In this document: in pieces, positions 9,131 to 17,713 of the stretch
Layout of the letters: every line of letters starts with the position of its first letter
How positions within the stretch are numbered: the stretch's first letter is position 1
NCBI RefSeq assembly: GCF_022436705.1
Contig: NZ_JAKUHT010000006.1
Coordinates: forward strand, 1-64,000
DNA from: Nocardioides sp. CFH 31398
Lineage (GTDB): Bacteria > Actinomycetota > Actinomycetes > Propionibacteriales > Nocardioidaceae
Length of the DNA stretch: 64,000 nt
Reading direction: 5' to 3'
The notes under the pieces: generated by a model
Databases searched by the model: none
What the model saw: only the letters and a program-made list of their open reading frames with translations
Told to the model about the DNA's origin: nothing
Program-made: the position numbers and the translations under genes

Positions 9131-11212
9131 ATGACGACCCTCGCCGCGCGGGAGCACGCGCCCACCGCCGGCCCGGCCGACCCGCTCCTGCAGCCGTTCA
9201 CGCTCGGCCACCTCGAGCTCCGCAACCGCGTCGTCAGCGCGTCGCACGAGCCGTCGTACACCGAGGACGGCATGCCGAAGGAGCGCTACCGGCGCTACCA
9301 CGTGGAGAAGGCCCGCGGCGGCGTCGGCCTGACGATGATCGGTGGCTCCTCGGTGGTCTCGCCGGACAGCCCGCCGGCGTTCGGCAACATCGAGGTCCAC
9401 CGCGACGAGGTCGTGCCGTGGTTGCGCGCGCTCGCCGACGAGGTCCACGACGCCGGGGCCGCGGTGATGATCCAGCTGACCCACCTCGGCCGGCGCTCCA
9501 GCAACTTCTCCGGTGACTGGCTGCCGCTGGTGTACCCCAGCGGGATGCGCGAGCCCGCGCACCGCTCGTTCCCGAAGGTCGCCGAGGCCTGGGACGTCGA
9601 CCGCATCGTCGGGCACTACGTCGCCGCCGCCCGGCGCTGCCGTGCCGCCGGGCTCGACGGCGTCGAGCTCGAGGCGTACGGCCACCTGCTCGACGGCTTC
9701 CTCTCACCCGCCACCAACGACCGCGACGACGCGTACGGCGGGGACGCCGACCGCCGCCGCGCGTTCGGGCTGCGCGTGGTGCGCGAGATCCGCGCCGCCG
9801 TCGGCGACGACTTCCTCGTCGGGGTGCGGATGAGCATGGACGAGTGCCTCGTCGGCGGCGTCGGCCTCGACGAGGCCGTCGAGACGGTGGACGCGATGGC
9901 CGCCGAGGGCGTCGGGTTCCTGTCGGTCATCCGCGGCACCATCGACTCCGACGCGACGCTCGCGAAGGTCATCCCGTCGATGGGCGGCCGGTCCGCCCCG
10001 CACCTCGAGTTCGCCGGGCAGGTCCGCGCACGGGTCGGCGTCCCCGTCATGCACTCCTCGATGATCTCGGAGGTCGCCACCGCCCGGCACGCCATCAGCG
10101 CCGGCCTGCTCGACCTCGTCGGCCTCACCCGCCCGCAGATCGCCGACCCCCACCTGGTCGCCAAGGTCGCCCGCGGCGAGGAGGACCGCATCCGCCCCTG
10201 CGTCGGCGCCAACTACTGCCTCGACGCGATCTACGAGTCCGGCGACGCGAAGTGCCTGCACAACGCCGCCACCGGCCGTGAGCTCCTGTGGCCGCAGCTG
10301 GTCCCGCCGACCGAGCGGGCCCGGAGGCGGGCCGTCGTCGTCGGCGCGGGCATCGCCGGCCTCGAGGCCGCCCGGGTCCTGGGGGAGCGTGGCCACGACG
10401 TCACCGTCCTCGAGGCCAACGCCGCCCCCGGCGGCCAGGTCCGCCTCGCCGCCGCCGCACCCCGGCGCCGCGACCTCGTCGGCGTCGTCGACTGGCGCGT
10501 CGCCGAGGCCGCCCACCTCGGCGTCGAGATCCGCTGCGGCGTGGTCGCCGAGCCGGACGACGTCCTCGCCCTCGACCCCGACGTGGTCGTGGTCGCCACC
10601 GGCGGGCTGCCGAACACCGACGTCCTCGACGCCGGCGCCGAGCTCGTCCTCGACACCTGGGACGTGCTGTCCGGCGACCGCCACCCCACCGGCACGGTCC
10701 TCGTGTACGACGACCACGGTGGCGAGGCCGCCCTCGGCACGGTCGAGCTGCTGGCCGGCCGCGGCTGCGACGTCGAGCTCGTCACCCCGGAGCGCACGGT
10801 CGGCATCGGCGTCGGCGGCATGAACTCCCCGGGCTACCTCACCGCGTTCGCCACCCACGACGTCCGCACCACGCTCGCCACCCGCCTGCGGTCGGTGAGC
10901 CGGGTGCCGGGCAGCCGCCGGCTCGTCGCCGAGCTCGGCAGCGACTACACCGACCGCACGTGGCGCCGCGAGGTCGACGCCGTCGTCGTCGAGCACGGCA
11001 CCGTGCCGGCCGACGACCTCTACCACCGCCTCGTGCCCGGGTCGACGAACCTCGGGGAGGTCGACCAGGACGCCCTGCTCGCCGGCCGGCCGCAGGCGAT
11101 CGCCACCAACCCGACCGGCGGCTACCAGCTGTTCCGCATCGGCGACGCGGTCTGCAGCCGCAACATCCACGCCGCCGTCTACGACGCGCTCCGGCTCTGC
11201 GTCGCGATCTGA
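9131..11212 (+). CDS. StcD-like NADH:flavin oxidoreductase, probable N-methylproline demethylase
   Basis: The 693-residue protein combines an Old-Yellow-Enzyme barrel (about 15-370, with GVGLTMIGGSSVVSPDSPP and YGGDADRR), an Fe-S segment (RPCVGANYCLD...GDAKC) and a C-terminal FAD/NAD domain starting VVVGAGIAGLEAARVLGERG. This is the trimethylamine-dehydrogenase/dienoyl-CoA-reductase layout used by StcD-type demethylases. The Fe-S segment shows three Cys, as C-x5-C-x11-C; the C-x2-C position is Ala, so the cluster ligation is not the canonical four Cys. ATG 9131 is chosen by homology; the next gene starts 18 bp after the stop. Expected role: oxidative N-demethylation after the Rieske step. Confidence 0.8.
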   Translation: MTTLAAREHAPTAGPADPLLQPFTLGHLELRNRVVSASHEPSYTEDGMPKERYRRYHVEKARGGVGLTMIGGSSVVSPDSPPAFGNIEVHRDEVVPWLRALADEVHDAGAAVMIQLTHLGRRSSNFSGDWLPLVYPSGMREPAHRSFPKVAEAWDVDRIVGHYVAAARRCRAAGLDGVELEAYGHLLDGFLSPATNDRDDAYGGDADRRRAFGLRVVREIRAAVGDDFLVGVRMSMDECLVGGVGLDEAVETVDAMAAEGVGFLSVIRGTIDSDATLAKVIPSMGGRSAPHLEFAGQVRARVGVPVMHSSMISEVATARHAISAGLLDLVGLTRPQIADPHLVAKVARGEEDRIRPCVGANYCLDAIYESGDAKCLHNAATGRELLWPQLVPPTERARRRAVVVGAGIAGLEAARVLGERGHDVTVLEANAAPGGQVRLAAAAPRRRDLVGVVDWRVAEAAHLGVEIRCGVVAEPDDVLALDPDVVVVATGGLPNTDVLDAGAELVLDTWDVLSGDRHPTGTVLVYDDHGGEAALGTVELLAGRGCDVELVTPERTVGIGVGGMNSPGYLTAFATHDVRTTLATRLRSVSRVPGSRRLVAELGSDYTDRTWRREVDAVVVEHGTVPADDLYHRLVPGSTNLGEVDQDALLAGRPQAIATNPTGGYQLFRIGDAVCSRNIHAAVYDALRLCVAI

Positions 11213-11230
11213 CCCCGAGAGGCACCCCCG

Positions 11231-12502
11231 ATGACCGCGCAGCCCACCGCCCCGCCGCCCACCGACCTCGAGTGGGACCTCCTCGAGCGGGTCCCCGGGC
11301 GCCCGCTGCCCGGCCACCTCTACACCGACCCGGGCGTGTACGACGCCGACCTGCGCCACGTCTTCGGCCGCCACTGGTTCCTCGCCACCACCGAGGCGGA
11401 GGTCCGCGAGCCGGGCGACTTCGTCACGATCGACGTCGACAGGCGCTCGATCATCGTCCTCCGCGACGACGAGGGCCAGGTCCGGGCCTTCCACAACGTC
11501 TGCCGGCACCGCGGGGCGCGGGTGCTGACCGAGCCGTCCGGGTTCGTGGGCAACCTGACCTGCGGCTACCACTCCTGGACCTACGGCACCGACGGCCGCC
11601 TGCTCCACGCCCCCGGCCTCACCGGCGCGGACCCGGCCTGCCTGTCGCTGCGCGCCGTCGCCGTCCGCGCCGTCGCCGGACTCGTCTTCCTCAGCCTCGC
11701 CGCCGTGCCGCCGGCCGACATCGACGACTTCGCCGCGCGCGCGACGCCGTACCTGGAGCCCCACGGGCTGGCCCGGGCCAGGGTCGCCGCCCAGGTCGAC
11801 CTCGAGGAGGCGGGCAACTGGAAGCTCGTCATGGAGAACAACCGCGAGTGCTACCACTGCGACGGGCACCCGGAGCTGTCCTGCTCGTTCTTCCCGACGT
11901 ACGGCCTCGAGGCCCACGAGGTGCCCGACCGGTTGCGGCCCGCGCACGACCGGTTCGTCGCCGCCGAGGCCCACCTCCACGCGCGCAGCGTCGAGCTCGG
12001 CCTGCCCGACGCGCTCGTCGAGGACCTCGTGGAGCCGGACGTCGCCCACCGAATCGCCCGGGAGCCGCTCGACGGGGCGGGGGAGTCGTTCTCGCTGACC
12101 GGGCGGGCCGTCGTCCGCCGCCCGCTGGCCGACCTCGGCGAGGCGCGCCTGGGCCGGCTGTCGATCCACACGCAGCCCAACGCCTGGCTGCACGTGCTGT
12201 CCGACCACGCGGTGGTCTTCCAGGTGCTGCCGCTCGCGGTCGACCGGACGCTGGTGCGGACGACGTGGCTCGTCCACGCCGACGCCGTGGAGGGCGTCGA
12301 CTACGACCTCGACGAGCTCACCCACGTGTGGCGCGAGACCAACGCCCAGGACAGCGACTTCGTCGCGCTGACGCAGGCGGGCGTCGCGGACCCGGCGTAC
12401 GAGCCCGGGCCCTACACCTCCAGCGAGTACCAGGTCGACCACTTCCTGTCCTGGTACACCGCCAGGATGCTGGACGGCCTGGCCGCGGGACGGTCCGCAT
12501 GA
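11231..12502 (+). CDS. Rieske non-heme iron oxygenase (GbcA/stachydrine-demethylase type)
   Basis: The 423-residue alpha subunit has the Rieske [2Fe-2S] motif (NVCRHRGARVL followed by TCGYHSWTYG, about residues 92-120) and a catalytic mononuclear-iron domain with ENNRECYHCDGHPEL, the characteristic segment of the glycine-betaine and proline-betaine monooxygenases. Such enzymes remove a methyl group from quaternary ammonium betaines as formaldehyde. It is coupled (ATGA) to its reductase at 12499. Substrate choice between glycine betaine and a proline betaine is inferred from the neighbouring epimerase and StcD-like genes. Confidence 0.87.
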   Translation: MTAQPTAPPPTDLEWDLLERVPGRPLPGHLYTDPGVYDADLRHVFGRHWFLATTEAEVREPGDFVTIDVDRRSIIVLRDDEGQVRAFHNVCRHRGARVLTEPSGFVGNLTCGYHSWTYGTDGRLLHAPGLTGADPACLSLRAVAVRAVAGLVFLSLAAVPPADIDDFAARATPYLEPHGLARARVAAQVDLEEAGNWKLVMENNRECYHCDGHPELSCSFFPTYGLEAHEVPDRLRPAHDRFVAAEAHLHARSVELGLPDALVEDLVEPDVAHRIAREPLDGAGESFSLTGRAVVRRPLADLGEARLGRLSIHTQPNAWLHVLSDHAVVFQVLPLAVDRTLVRTTWLVHADAVEGVDYDLDELTHVWRETNAQDSDFVALTQAGVADPAYEPGPYTSSEYQVDHFLSWYTARMLDGLAAGRSA

Positions 12503-13548
12503 GCGGCTTCGACGCGGACCTGCGCGTCCGCCGGGTCGTGCCGGTGACCCACGACGTGACGACGTTCGTGCTGGAGGCGCCCGCGGGCTGGGACGGCCGC
12601 TTCGACGCCGGGCAGCACCTCACGGTGACGGTGCCGCTGGACGGCCCGTGGGGTCGGGGGCCGGTGGAGCGCTGCTACACCATCTCCTCGCCGCCCACCC
12701 GCCCCGAGACGCTGGCCATCACGGTGAAGCGCCAGCCCGGCGGCGTCGTCTCCGGATGGCTGCACGAGGTCCTCCGCCCGGGGGACACCCTGCGCGCCCG
12801 CGGCCCCGCCGGCGCCTTCTCGTACGTCGAGCACCCGGCGTCGTCGTACCTCTTCCTCGTCGCGGGCAGCGGCATCACCCCGGCGATGTCGATGCTGCGG
12901 GCGCTCGCCGACCGGGGCAGCGACGCGAGCGTGGTGCTGGTGAACAGCGCGCGGACGCCGTCCGACCTGGTCTTCCGCCGCGAGCTCGCGGCCCTGTCCG
13001 AGACCGGTCTCGACCTGCGGGTCACCTCGGTGTGCGAGGCAGACAGCCTCGGCGACCGCTGGGACGGACCGCTCGGCCGGCTGTCGGCCTCGCTGCTGGC
13101 GCTGGCCGTGCCCGACCTGGTCGAGCGGGAGGTGTTCCTCTGCGGACCGCCCGGCTACATGGCGGCCGCGACCGCGCTGCTCGACGGCCTCGGCGCCGAG
13201 CCGGAGCGGGTGCACCGGGAGTCGTTCGAGGTGGGGTCCGCCGAGGCGCTCTTCGCCACGGCCGAGCCCGCCGACGGCACCGAGGCCGCCGTCCGGGTCG
13301 AGCTGAAGCGCACCGGCCGCACCGTCGTGTGCGCGCCGGGCGAGACCGTCCTCGACGCCGTCACCACCGCCGGCGTGATGCTGCGCAGCTCGTGCCGCCA
13401 GGGCATCTGCGGCACCTGCAAGCTGTCGATGGTCGAGGGCGAGGTCGACATGCGTCACCAGGGCGGCATCCGTCAGCGCGAGATCGACGGCGGCCGCATC
13501 CTGCCCTGCTGCTCGCGGCCCCTGACGGACCTGGTGCTGGACGTCTGA
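12499..13548 (+). CDS. Ferredoxin-NAD(P)H reductase with C-terminal plant-type [2Fe-2S] domain (GbcB type)
   Basis: The 349-residue protein has an FNR-type FAD domain (RCYTISSPP), an NAD-binding domain (VAGSGITPAMSMLRAL, then FLCGPPGYM) and a C-terminal ferredoxin domain with SCRQGICGTCKLS and a distal PCCSRP. It passes electrons to the Rieske oxygenase encoded just upstream. ATG 12499 overlaps that stop by 4 bp. Two hairpins follow the gene. Confidence 0.87.
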   Translation: MSGFDADLRVRRVVPVTHDVTTFVLEAPAGWDGRFDAGQHLTVTVPLDGPWGRGPVERCYTISSPPTRPETLAITVKRQPGGVVSGWLHEVLRPGDTLRARGPAGAFSYVEHPASSYLFLVAGSGITPAMSMLRALADRGSDASVVLVNSARTPSDLVFRRELAALSETGLDLRVTSVCEADSLGDRWDGPLGRLSASLLALAVPDLVEREVFLCGPPGYMAAATALLDGLGAEPERVHRESFEVGSAEALFATAEPADGTEAAVRVELKRTGRTVVCAPGETVLDAVTTAGVMLRSSCRQGICGTCKLSMVEGEVDMRHQGGIRQREIDGGRILPCCSRPLTDLVLDV

Positions 13549-13568
13549 GTCATCGCCGGGTCACGCGG

Positions 13569-13597
13569 CTCGTGGCCGTCCCCGGCCGAACCACGAG
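13569..13597. terminator. Hairpin CTCGTGG/CCACGAG
   Basis: CTCGTGG at 13569-13575 pairs with CCACGAG at 13591-13597 with a 15-nt loop, 20 bp after the reductase stop. It may be part of the termination region, without a T-tract. Confidence 0.35.
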
Positions 13598-13601
13598 ATC
13601 G

Positions 13602-13650
13602 GAAGTGTGGTGGATCGTCCGAACCAGGTTCGGACAACCCACCACACTTC
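13602..13650. repeat. 49-nt near-perfect palindrome
   Basis: GAAGTGTGGTGG (13602-13613) pairs with CCACCACACTTC (13639-13650), and GTCCGAACC (13617-13625) with GGTTCGGAC (13627-13635). Only a 3-nt bulge on each side and one loop base are unpaired. No T-run follows. Its size and symmetry suit a terminator, a two-fold operator or a mobile palindromic repeat. Confidence 0.65.
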
Positions 13651-13740
13651 GGTACGTATCAGGGCCCAGGCCGATCGGACCAGGGTCGAGGGTCCGCGGG
13701 TCCAGGGTCCAGGGTCCCGGGCACGGAAGCGACGAGACGG

Positions 13741-13970
13741 GTGGGTGGCACCGTCCACCTGGCGCTGACCGAGGCCGGAGCGGTCGTGCTGCACGACGCC
13801 ATCGCCTCGGCCGGGCTCACCGAGGTTCTCGAGGGGGTCGATTTGGACGCGGCAGCCGAGAGAAGGGTCTCCGGGGACGTGCAGCAGGCGTCGGCTTCCC
13901 TGATCCCGGGACCCGATCGACCCCTCGCCGTCCTGACGGCCGTGGCGATCACCGCCTCAGCGCGACCGCC
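13741..13970 (+). other. Possible remnant of a small hypothetical gene
   Basis: A GTG-initiated frame reads as a plausible helical protein (LALTEAGAVVLHDAIASAGL, then EVLEGVDLDAAAERRVSGDV) with high GC3 for about 60 codons. It then degrades and runs antisense into the molybdenum-subunit gene with no stop of its own in the gap. No ribosome-binding site is evident. It may be a 3'-eroded gene. Confidence 0.2.
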
Positions 13971-16067
13971 TCACCCCAGGAAGTGGTCCGCCGTGACCGG
14001 CAGAGCGCGCACCCGCGTGCCCGTGGCGTGGAAGGTGGCGTTCGCGACGGCCGCCGCCGTGCCGACGATGCCGATCTCCCCGATGCCGCGGCTGCCCATC
14101 GGGGTGGCGGCCGTGTCCTCCTCGTCCAGCCACTCCACCTGCAGGTCGCCGACGTCGGCGTGGCTGGCGACGTGGTAGGTCGCGAGGTCCTGCGTGACGA
14201 CGTGGCCGTGGCGGGGGTCGCGGTAGCCGTCCTCGAACAGCGCGCCGGACAGCCCCATCACGAGCCCGCCGAGGAGCTGCGAGCGCGCCGTCGTCGGGTT
14301 GATGACGCGGCCGACCGAGTAGACGCCGAGCATCCGCGGCACGCGCACCTCGCCCGTCCACCGGTGCACGCGCGCCTCGACGAACACCGCACCGAACGAG
14401 TGCAGCGCGAGGTTCTCCATGTCGGGGTAGCCCTCCGACGTCGACGAGGACTCGACGCCCGCGTCCGGGTCGTCGCCGTGGTCGGCGCGGAGCTGCTGGG
14501 CCGCGAGCACGATCGCCGTCCCCCACGACGACGTGCCCGCGGAGCCGCCCGCGACGGTCGCCTTCGGCAGGGCGGTGTCGCCGAGCGACAGCTCGATCCG
14601 GCCGGGCTCGACGCCGAGGGCGTCGGCGGCGATCTGGGTGAGCACCGTGCGGGCGCCGGTGCCGATGTCGACGGCGCCGATGTCGACGGCGTACCGCTGG
14701 TCGCCGAGCGCACGGATCCGGGCGGTGTTGCCGGGCATGAACAGCGCCGGGTACGTCGCGGATGCCATGCCCAGCCCCACCCGCCAGTCACCGACGAGAC
14801 GGCTGCCGGGCTCGGGGTCGCGGTCGGCCCAGCCGAACCGGTCGGCGCCGCGCTGCAGGCACTCGACGAGACGCCGCTCGTTGAACGGGTTCCCGGTCTC
14901 GGGCTCGACCTCCGGCTCGTTGCGGACCCGCAGGTCGACCGGGTCGACGCCGCAGGCCACGGCGAGCTCGTCCATCGCCACCTCGTGGGCGTACATGCCG
15001 GGCATCTCGCCGGGTGCCCGCATCCAGGCGGGGACGGCGACGTCGAGCGGCACGACCCGGTGGGTCGTGGAGCGGGCGTCGGCGGCGTACATCATGCGGG
15101 CGGCGGTCGCGGTCTGCTCGACGAACTCCTTGTAGCGCGACGTCTGGCTCAGCGCGTCGTGGGTGATCGCCACGAGCCGCCCGTCGGGCTCCGCGCCGAG
15201 ACGCACGCGCGACTCGGTCTGCGTGCGGTAGCCCGTCAGCGCGAACATCTGCTGCCGCGTCACCGCCAGCTGCACGGGGCGCCCGTCGGCCGCGAACGCC
15301 GCCAGCGCCGCCGCCATCTCCGGGGCGTGGGGGAGGCCCTTCGAGCCGAACCCGCCCCCGACGTACGGCGCCAGCACGCGGGTCTTGCCGCGCGCCAGGC
15401 CGAGCGCGCGTCCGAGGACGGCGGCGACGCCGTGCACCGACTGGGTGGAGTCCCACAGGGTGAGCGTGTCGCCGTCCCAGGTCGCGGTGACGGCGTGCGG
15501 CTCCATCGGGTTGTTGAACTCGTGCGGGGTCGTGTACGTCGCGTCGACCGTCACCGCGGCGCGGGCCAGGGCGGCGTCGACGTCGCCCTGGACGACGTCG
15601 GGCTCGTGGCCGGCGTTGGCGGCCTCGGGCGTGTACGGCTCGCCGTCCTCGATGACCACCTGCGGCGCGGAGTCGGCCGGGGTCTGGTGCACCCGCACCA
15701 GGCGGGCGCCCTCGCGGGCGGCCTCGATCGTCTCCGCGAGGACGACGGCGACGATCTGGCCGCGGAACGCGATGGCGTCGTCCTGGAGCACAGCCAGCTC
15801 GGCGTCGTCCGGCTTGGCGAGCCGCCGGGCCGAGGTGTGGTCGACGACCGTCACGACGCCGCGGTGCGCCAGGGCGTCGGAGGCGTCGACACGCTCGACG
15901 CGGCCACGGGGGATCGTCGAGGTGACGAGCCACGCGTGCAGCGGACGCTCCGGCAGCGTGAAGCCGTGCTCGGCGGCGTACGTCGCGCGGCCGGTGACCT
16001 TCTCGTGCCCGTCGAGCCGGGTCAGGTGGGTGCCCATCGAGCGGGCGCGGATCGGGGTGGCGGTCAT
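13971..16067 (-). CDS. Molybdenum-cofactor subunit of a xanthine-dehydrogenase-family aldehyde oxidoreductase (PaoC/YagR type)
   Basis: The 698-residue large subunit has the N-terminal domain DGHEKVTGRATYAAEH, the pterin-binding glycine motif YVGGGFGSKG, and near the C-terminus GSRGIGEIGIVG, whose Glu is the catalytic base of the family. Together with the two smaller subunits upstream it would oxidise an aldehyde or N-heterocycle. The ATG at 16067 overlaps the FAD-subunit stop (ATGA). It has no Tat signal. Subunit order and motifs match PaoABC/YagTSR rather than fused eukaryotic-type XDH. Confidence 0.85.
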   Translation of the reverse strand: MTATPIRARSMGTHLTRLDGHEKVTGRATYAAEHGFTLPERPLHAWLVTSTIPRGRVERVDASDALAHRGVVTVVDHTSARRLAKPDDAELAVLQDDAIAFRGQIVAVVLAETIEAAREGARLVRVHQTPADSAPQVVIEDGEPYTPEAANAGHEPDVVQGDVDAALARAAVTVDATYTTPHEFNNPMEPHAVTATWDGDTLTLWDSTQSVHGVAAVLGRALGLARGKTRVLAPYVGGGFGSKGLPHAPEMAAALAAFAADGRPVQLAVTRQQMFALTGYRTQTESRVRLGAEPDGRLVAITHDALSQTSRYKEFVEQTATAARMMYAADARSTTHRVVPLDVAVPAWMRAPGEMPGMYAHEVAMDELAVACGVDPVDLRVRNEPEVEPETGNPFNERRLVECLQRGADRFGWADRDPEPGSRLVGDWRVGLGMASATYPALFMPGNTARIRALGDQRYAVDIGAVDIGTGARTVLTQIAADALGVEPGRIELSLGDTALPKATVAGGSAGTSSWGTAIVLAAQQLRADHGDDPDAGVESSSTSEGYPDMENLALHSFGAVFVEARVHRWTGEVRVPRMLGVYSVGRVINPTTARSQLLGGLVMGLSGALFEDGYRDPRHGHVVTQDLATYHVASHADVGDLQVEWLDEEDTAATPMGSRGIGEIGIVGTAAAVANATFHATGTRVRALPVTADHFLG

Positions 16068-17068
16068 GCGAGGTCCCTCCCGGCCAGGGCGGCGAGCGCG
16101 GCCGTGGTGGCGCCGCGGAGCATCGCGGGCTTGTAGGCGTTCTCGGTCGTCGTCGTGGCGTCGCGCGTCTCGGCGTCGACGGCCTCGCGCACCGCGGCGG
16201 CGTCCAGCGGGCGACCGCGCAGCACGTCCTCCGCGGCCGTGGCCCGCCACGGCTTGTGGGCGACCCCGCCCCAGGCGAGGCGGACGTCGCGGACCACGGC
16301 GTCCTCGCCGTCGCCGTCCAGCTCGAGGCCGGCGGCGACGGAGACCAGCGCGAACGCGTAGGACGCCCGGTCGCGGACCTTCACGTACGTCGAGCGGAGC
16401 GCCAGGTCCGAGCCCGTGAGCTCGACGTGGGTGACGAGCTCGCCGTGCGCCAGGGTCGTGTCGCGCTCGGGGTGGTGGCCGGGCAGCCGGTGGAGCTCGG
16501 TCATCGGGACCCGCCGCTCGCCGTCCGGGCCGAGCACGACGACCCTCGCCTCGAGGGCGGCCAGGGCGACGGCCAGGTCGGACGGGTGCGTCGCGACGCA
16601 GGCCTCGCTGGCGCCGAGGATCGCGTCGTACCGGCCGAACCCGCCGATCGCCGAGCAGCCCGACCCCGGTTCGCGCTTGTTGCAGGGGGTGGTGACGTCC
16701 TGGAAGTAGACGCAGCGGGTGCGCTGCAGCAGGTTGCCGCCGGTGGTGGCCTGGTTGCGGATCTGGCCGGACGCGCCCGCGAGCAGCGCGCGGCTGACCG
16801 CGGGGAAGCCGTGGCGGACGAGCGGGTGGACGGCGAGGTCGGTGTTGCGGACGTTCGTGCCGATCCGCACGCCCCCGCCGTCCAGGGGCTCGACCTCGGC
16901 GAGCGGGAGCCGGCTGACGTCGACCACGGTGCCGGGGGTGGCGACGCCGAGCTTGAGGTGGTCGACGAGGTTGGTGCCGGCGGCGAGGAAGCGGGCGTCG
17001 GGGTCGGCGGCCACCGCCGCCACCGCCTCGGCGGCGTCCGTCGCGCGGACGTAGGTCAGCTCCTTCAC
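16064..17068 (-). CDS. FAD-binding subunit of the aldehyde oxidoreductase (PaoB/YagS type) with extra Cys cluster
   Basis: The 334-residue medium subunit has the FAD-binding segments FLAAGTNLVDHLKLG and GASGQIRNQATTGGNLLQRT, and a C-terminal CODH-type domain. After the second FAD motif come four Cys (RCVYFQD, PCNKREPGSGC, SEACVA), the insert that in PaoB-like subunits carries an additional [4Fe-4S] cluster. GTG 17068 follows AGGAGG and overlaps the upstream stop as GTGA. Confidence 0.85.
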   Translation of the reverse strand: MKELTYVRATDAAEAVAAVAADPDARFLAAGTNLVDHLKLGVATPGTVVDVSRLPLAEVEPLDGGGVRIGTNVRNTDLAVHPLVRHGFPAVSRALLAGASGQIRNQATTGGNLLQRTRCVYFQDVTTPCNKREPGSGCSAIGGFGRYDAILGASEACVATHPSDLAVALAALEARVVVLGPDGERRVPMTELHRLPGHHPERDTTLAHGELVTHVELTGSDLALRSTYVKVRDRASYAFALVSVAAGLELDGDGEDAVVRDVRLAWGGVAHKPWRATAAEDVLRGRPLDAAAVREAVDAETRDATTTTENAYKPAMLRGATTAALAALAGRDLA

Positions 17069-17643
17069 GGGCGGGCCTCCTGCTCGACGCGGGCGTCGTC
17101 CTGGCGAGGCTCGAGGCCCGCCGCCTCGCGGATCGCGTCGACGATCCCGCGGTAGGCGCCGCAGCGGCAGAGGTTGCCACTCATCCGCTCGGTGATCTCG
17201 TCGTCGACCATCCCGCTGTCGTCGGGGTCGCCGTCGAGGTCGACGTCGGCCTTGAGGTCGTCGGTGACGTGGCTCGGGTGGCCCTGCTTGACCTCCTCGA
17301 GCATGCCGACCGCGGAGCAGACCTGGCCGGGGGTGCAGTAGCCGCACTGGTAGCCGTCGTGGTTCAGGAACGCCTGCTGCACGGGGTGCAGGTCGTCGCC
17401 CTCGCCCAGGCCGTCCGCGGTGGTGATGGTGGCGCCGTCGTGGGCCACCGCGAGGGCGAGGCAGGTGAGGTGGCGCCGGTCGTCGAGCAGCACGGTGCAC
17501 GACCCGCACTGCCCGTGGTCGCACCCCTTCTTCACCGTGTGGACGCCGAGCCGCTCGCGCAGCGCGTCCAGCAGGGTCGTGCGGGTGTCGACGTCGACCT
17601 CGTGGGAGGTCCCGTCGACGGTCAGCGTGACCGTGGAGTCCAT
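17065..17643 (-). CDS. Two-[2Fe-2S] small subunit of the aldehyde oxidoreductase (PaoA/YagT type)
   Basis: The 192-residue subunit has the plant-type cluster (GCDHGQCGSCTVLL, then LTCLAL) and the all-helical second cluster (QCGYCTPGQVC and NLCRCGAYRGIV). A ~25-residue acidic insert with DLDGDPDDSG sits between the two halves of the second cluster, as in YagT-like proteins. The N-terminus starts directly at the ferredoxin fold with no Tat leader, so a cytoplasmic enzyme is likely, unlike E. coli PaoA. It is the first gene of the operon. No PaoD/XdhC-like maturation gene is next to it. Confidence 0.85.
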   Translation of the reverse strand: MDSTVTLTVDGTSHEVDVDTRTTLLDALRERLGVHTVKKGCDHGQCGSCTVLLDDRRHLTCLALAVAHDGATITTADGLGEGDDLHPVQQAFLNHDGYQCGYCTPGQVCSAVGMLEEVKQGHPSHVTDDLKADVDLDGDPDDSGMVDDEITERMSGNLCRCGAYRGIVDAIREAAGLEPRQDDARVEQEARP

Positions 17644-17713
17644 GCTGGGACCGTACCCATCGGCGGGCGAGCGAGCGGGTGCTCGAAGCCCCCGGGCCGG
17701 GCCATACTGCGTC

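Larger units (their letters stand above)
13549..13970. other. 422-bp convergent intergenic region with palindromes and a degraded coding fragment
   Basis: This gap lies between the convergent ends of the reductase and the molybdenum subunit. It holds two hairpins (13569-13597 and 13602-13650), a run of GGGTCC-like short repeats (about 13682-13719) and a possible gene fragment from 13741. I see no complete gene. Confidence 0.6.

Noticed and set aside
9704..12442. A 912-codon minus-strand open frame
   Set aside because: It is antisense to the StcD-like and Rieske genes, low complexity and without domain motifs.
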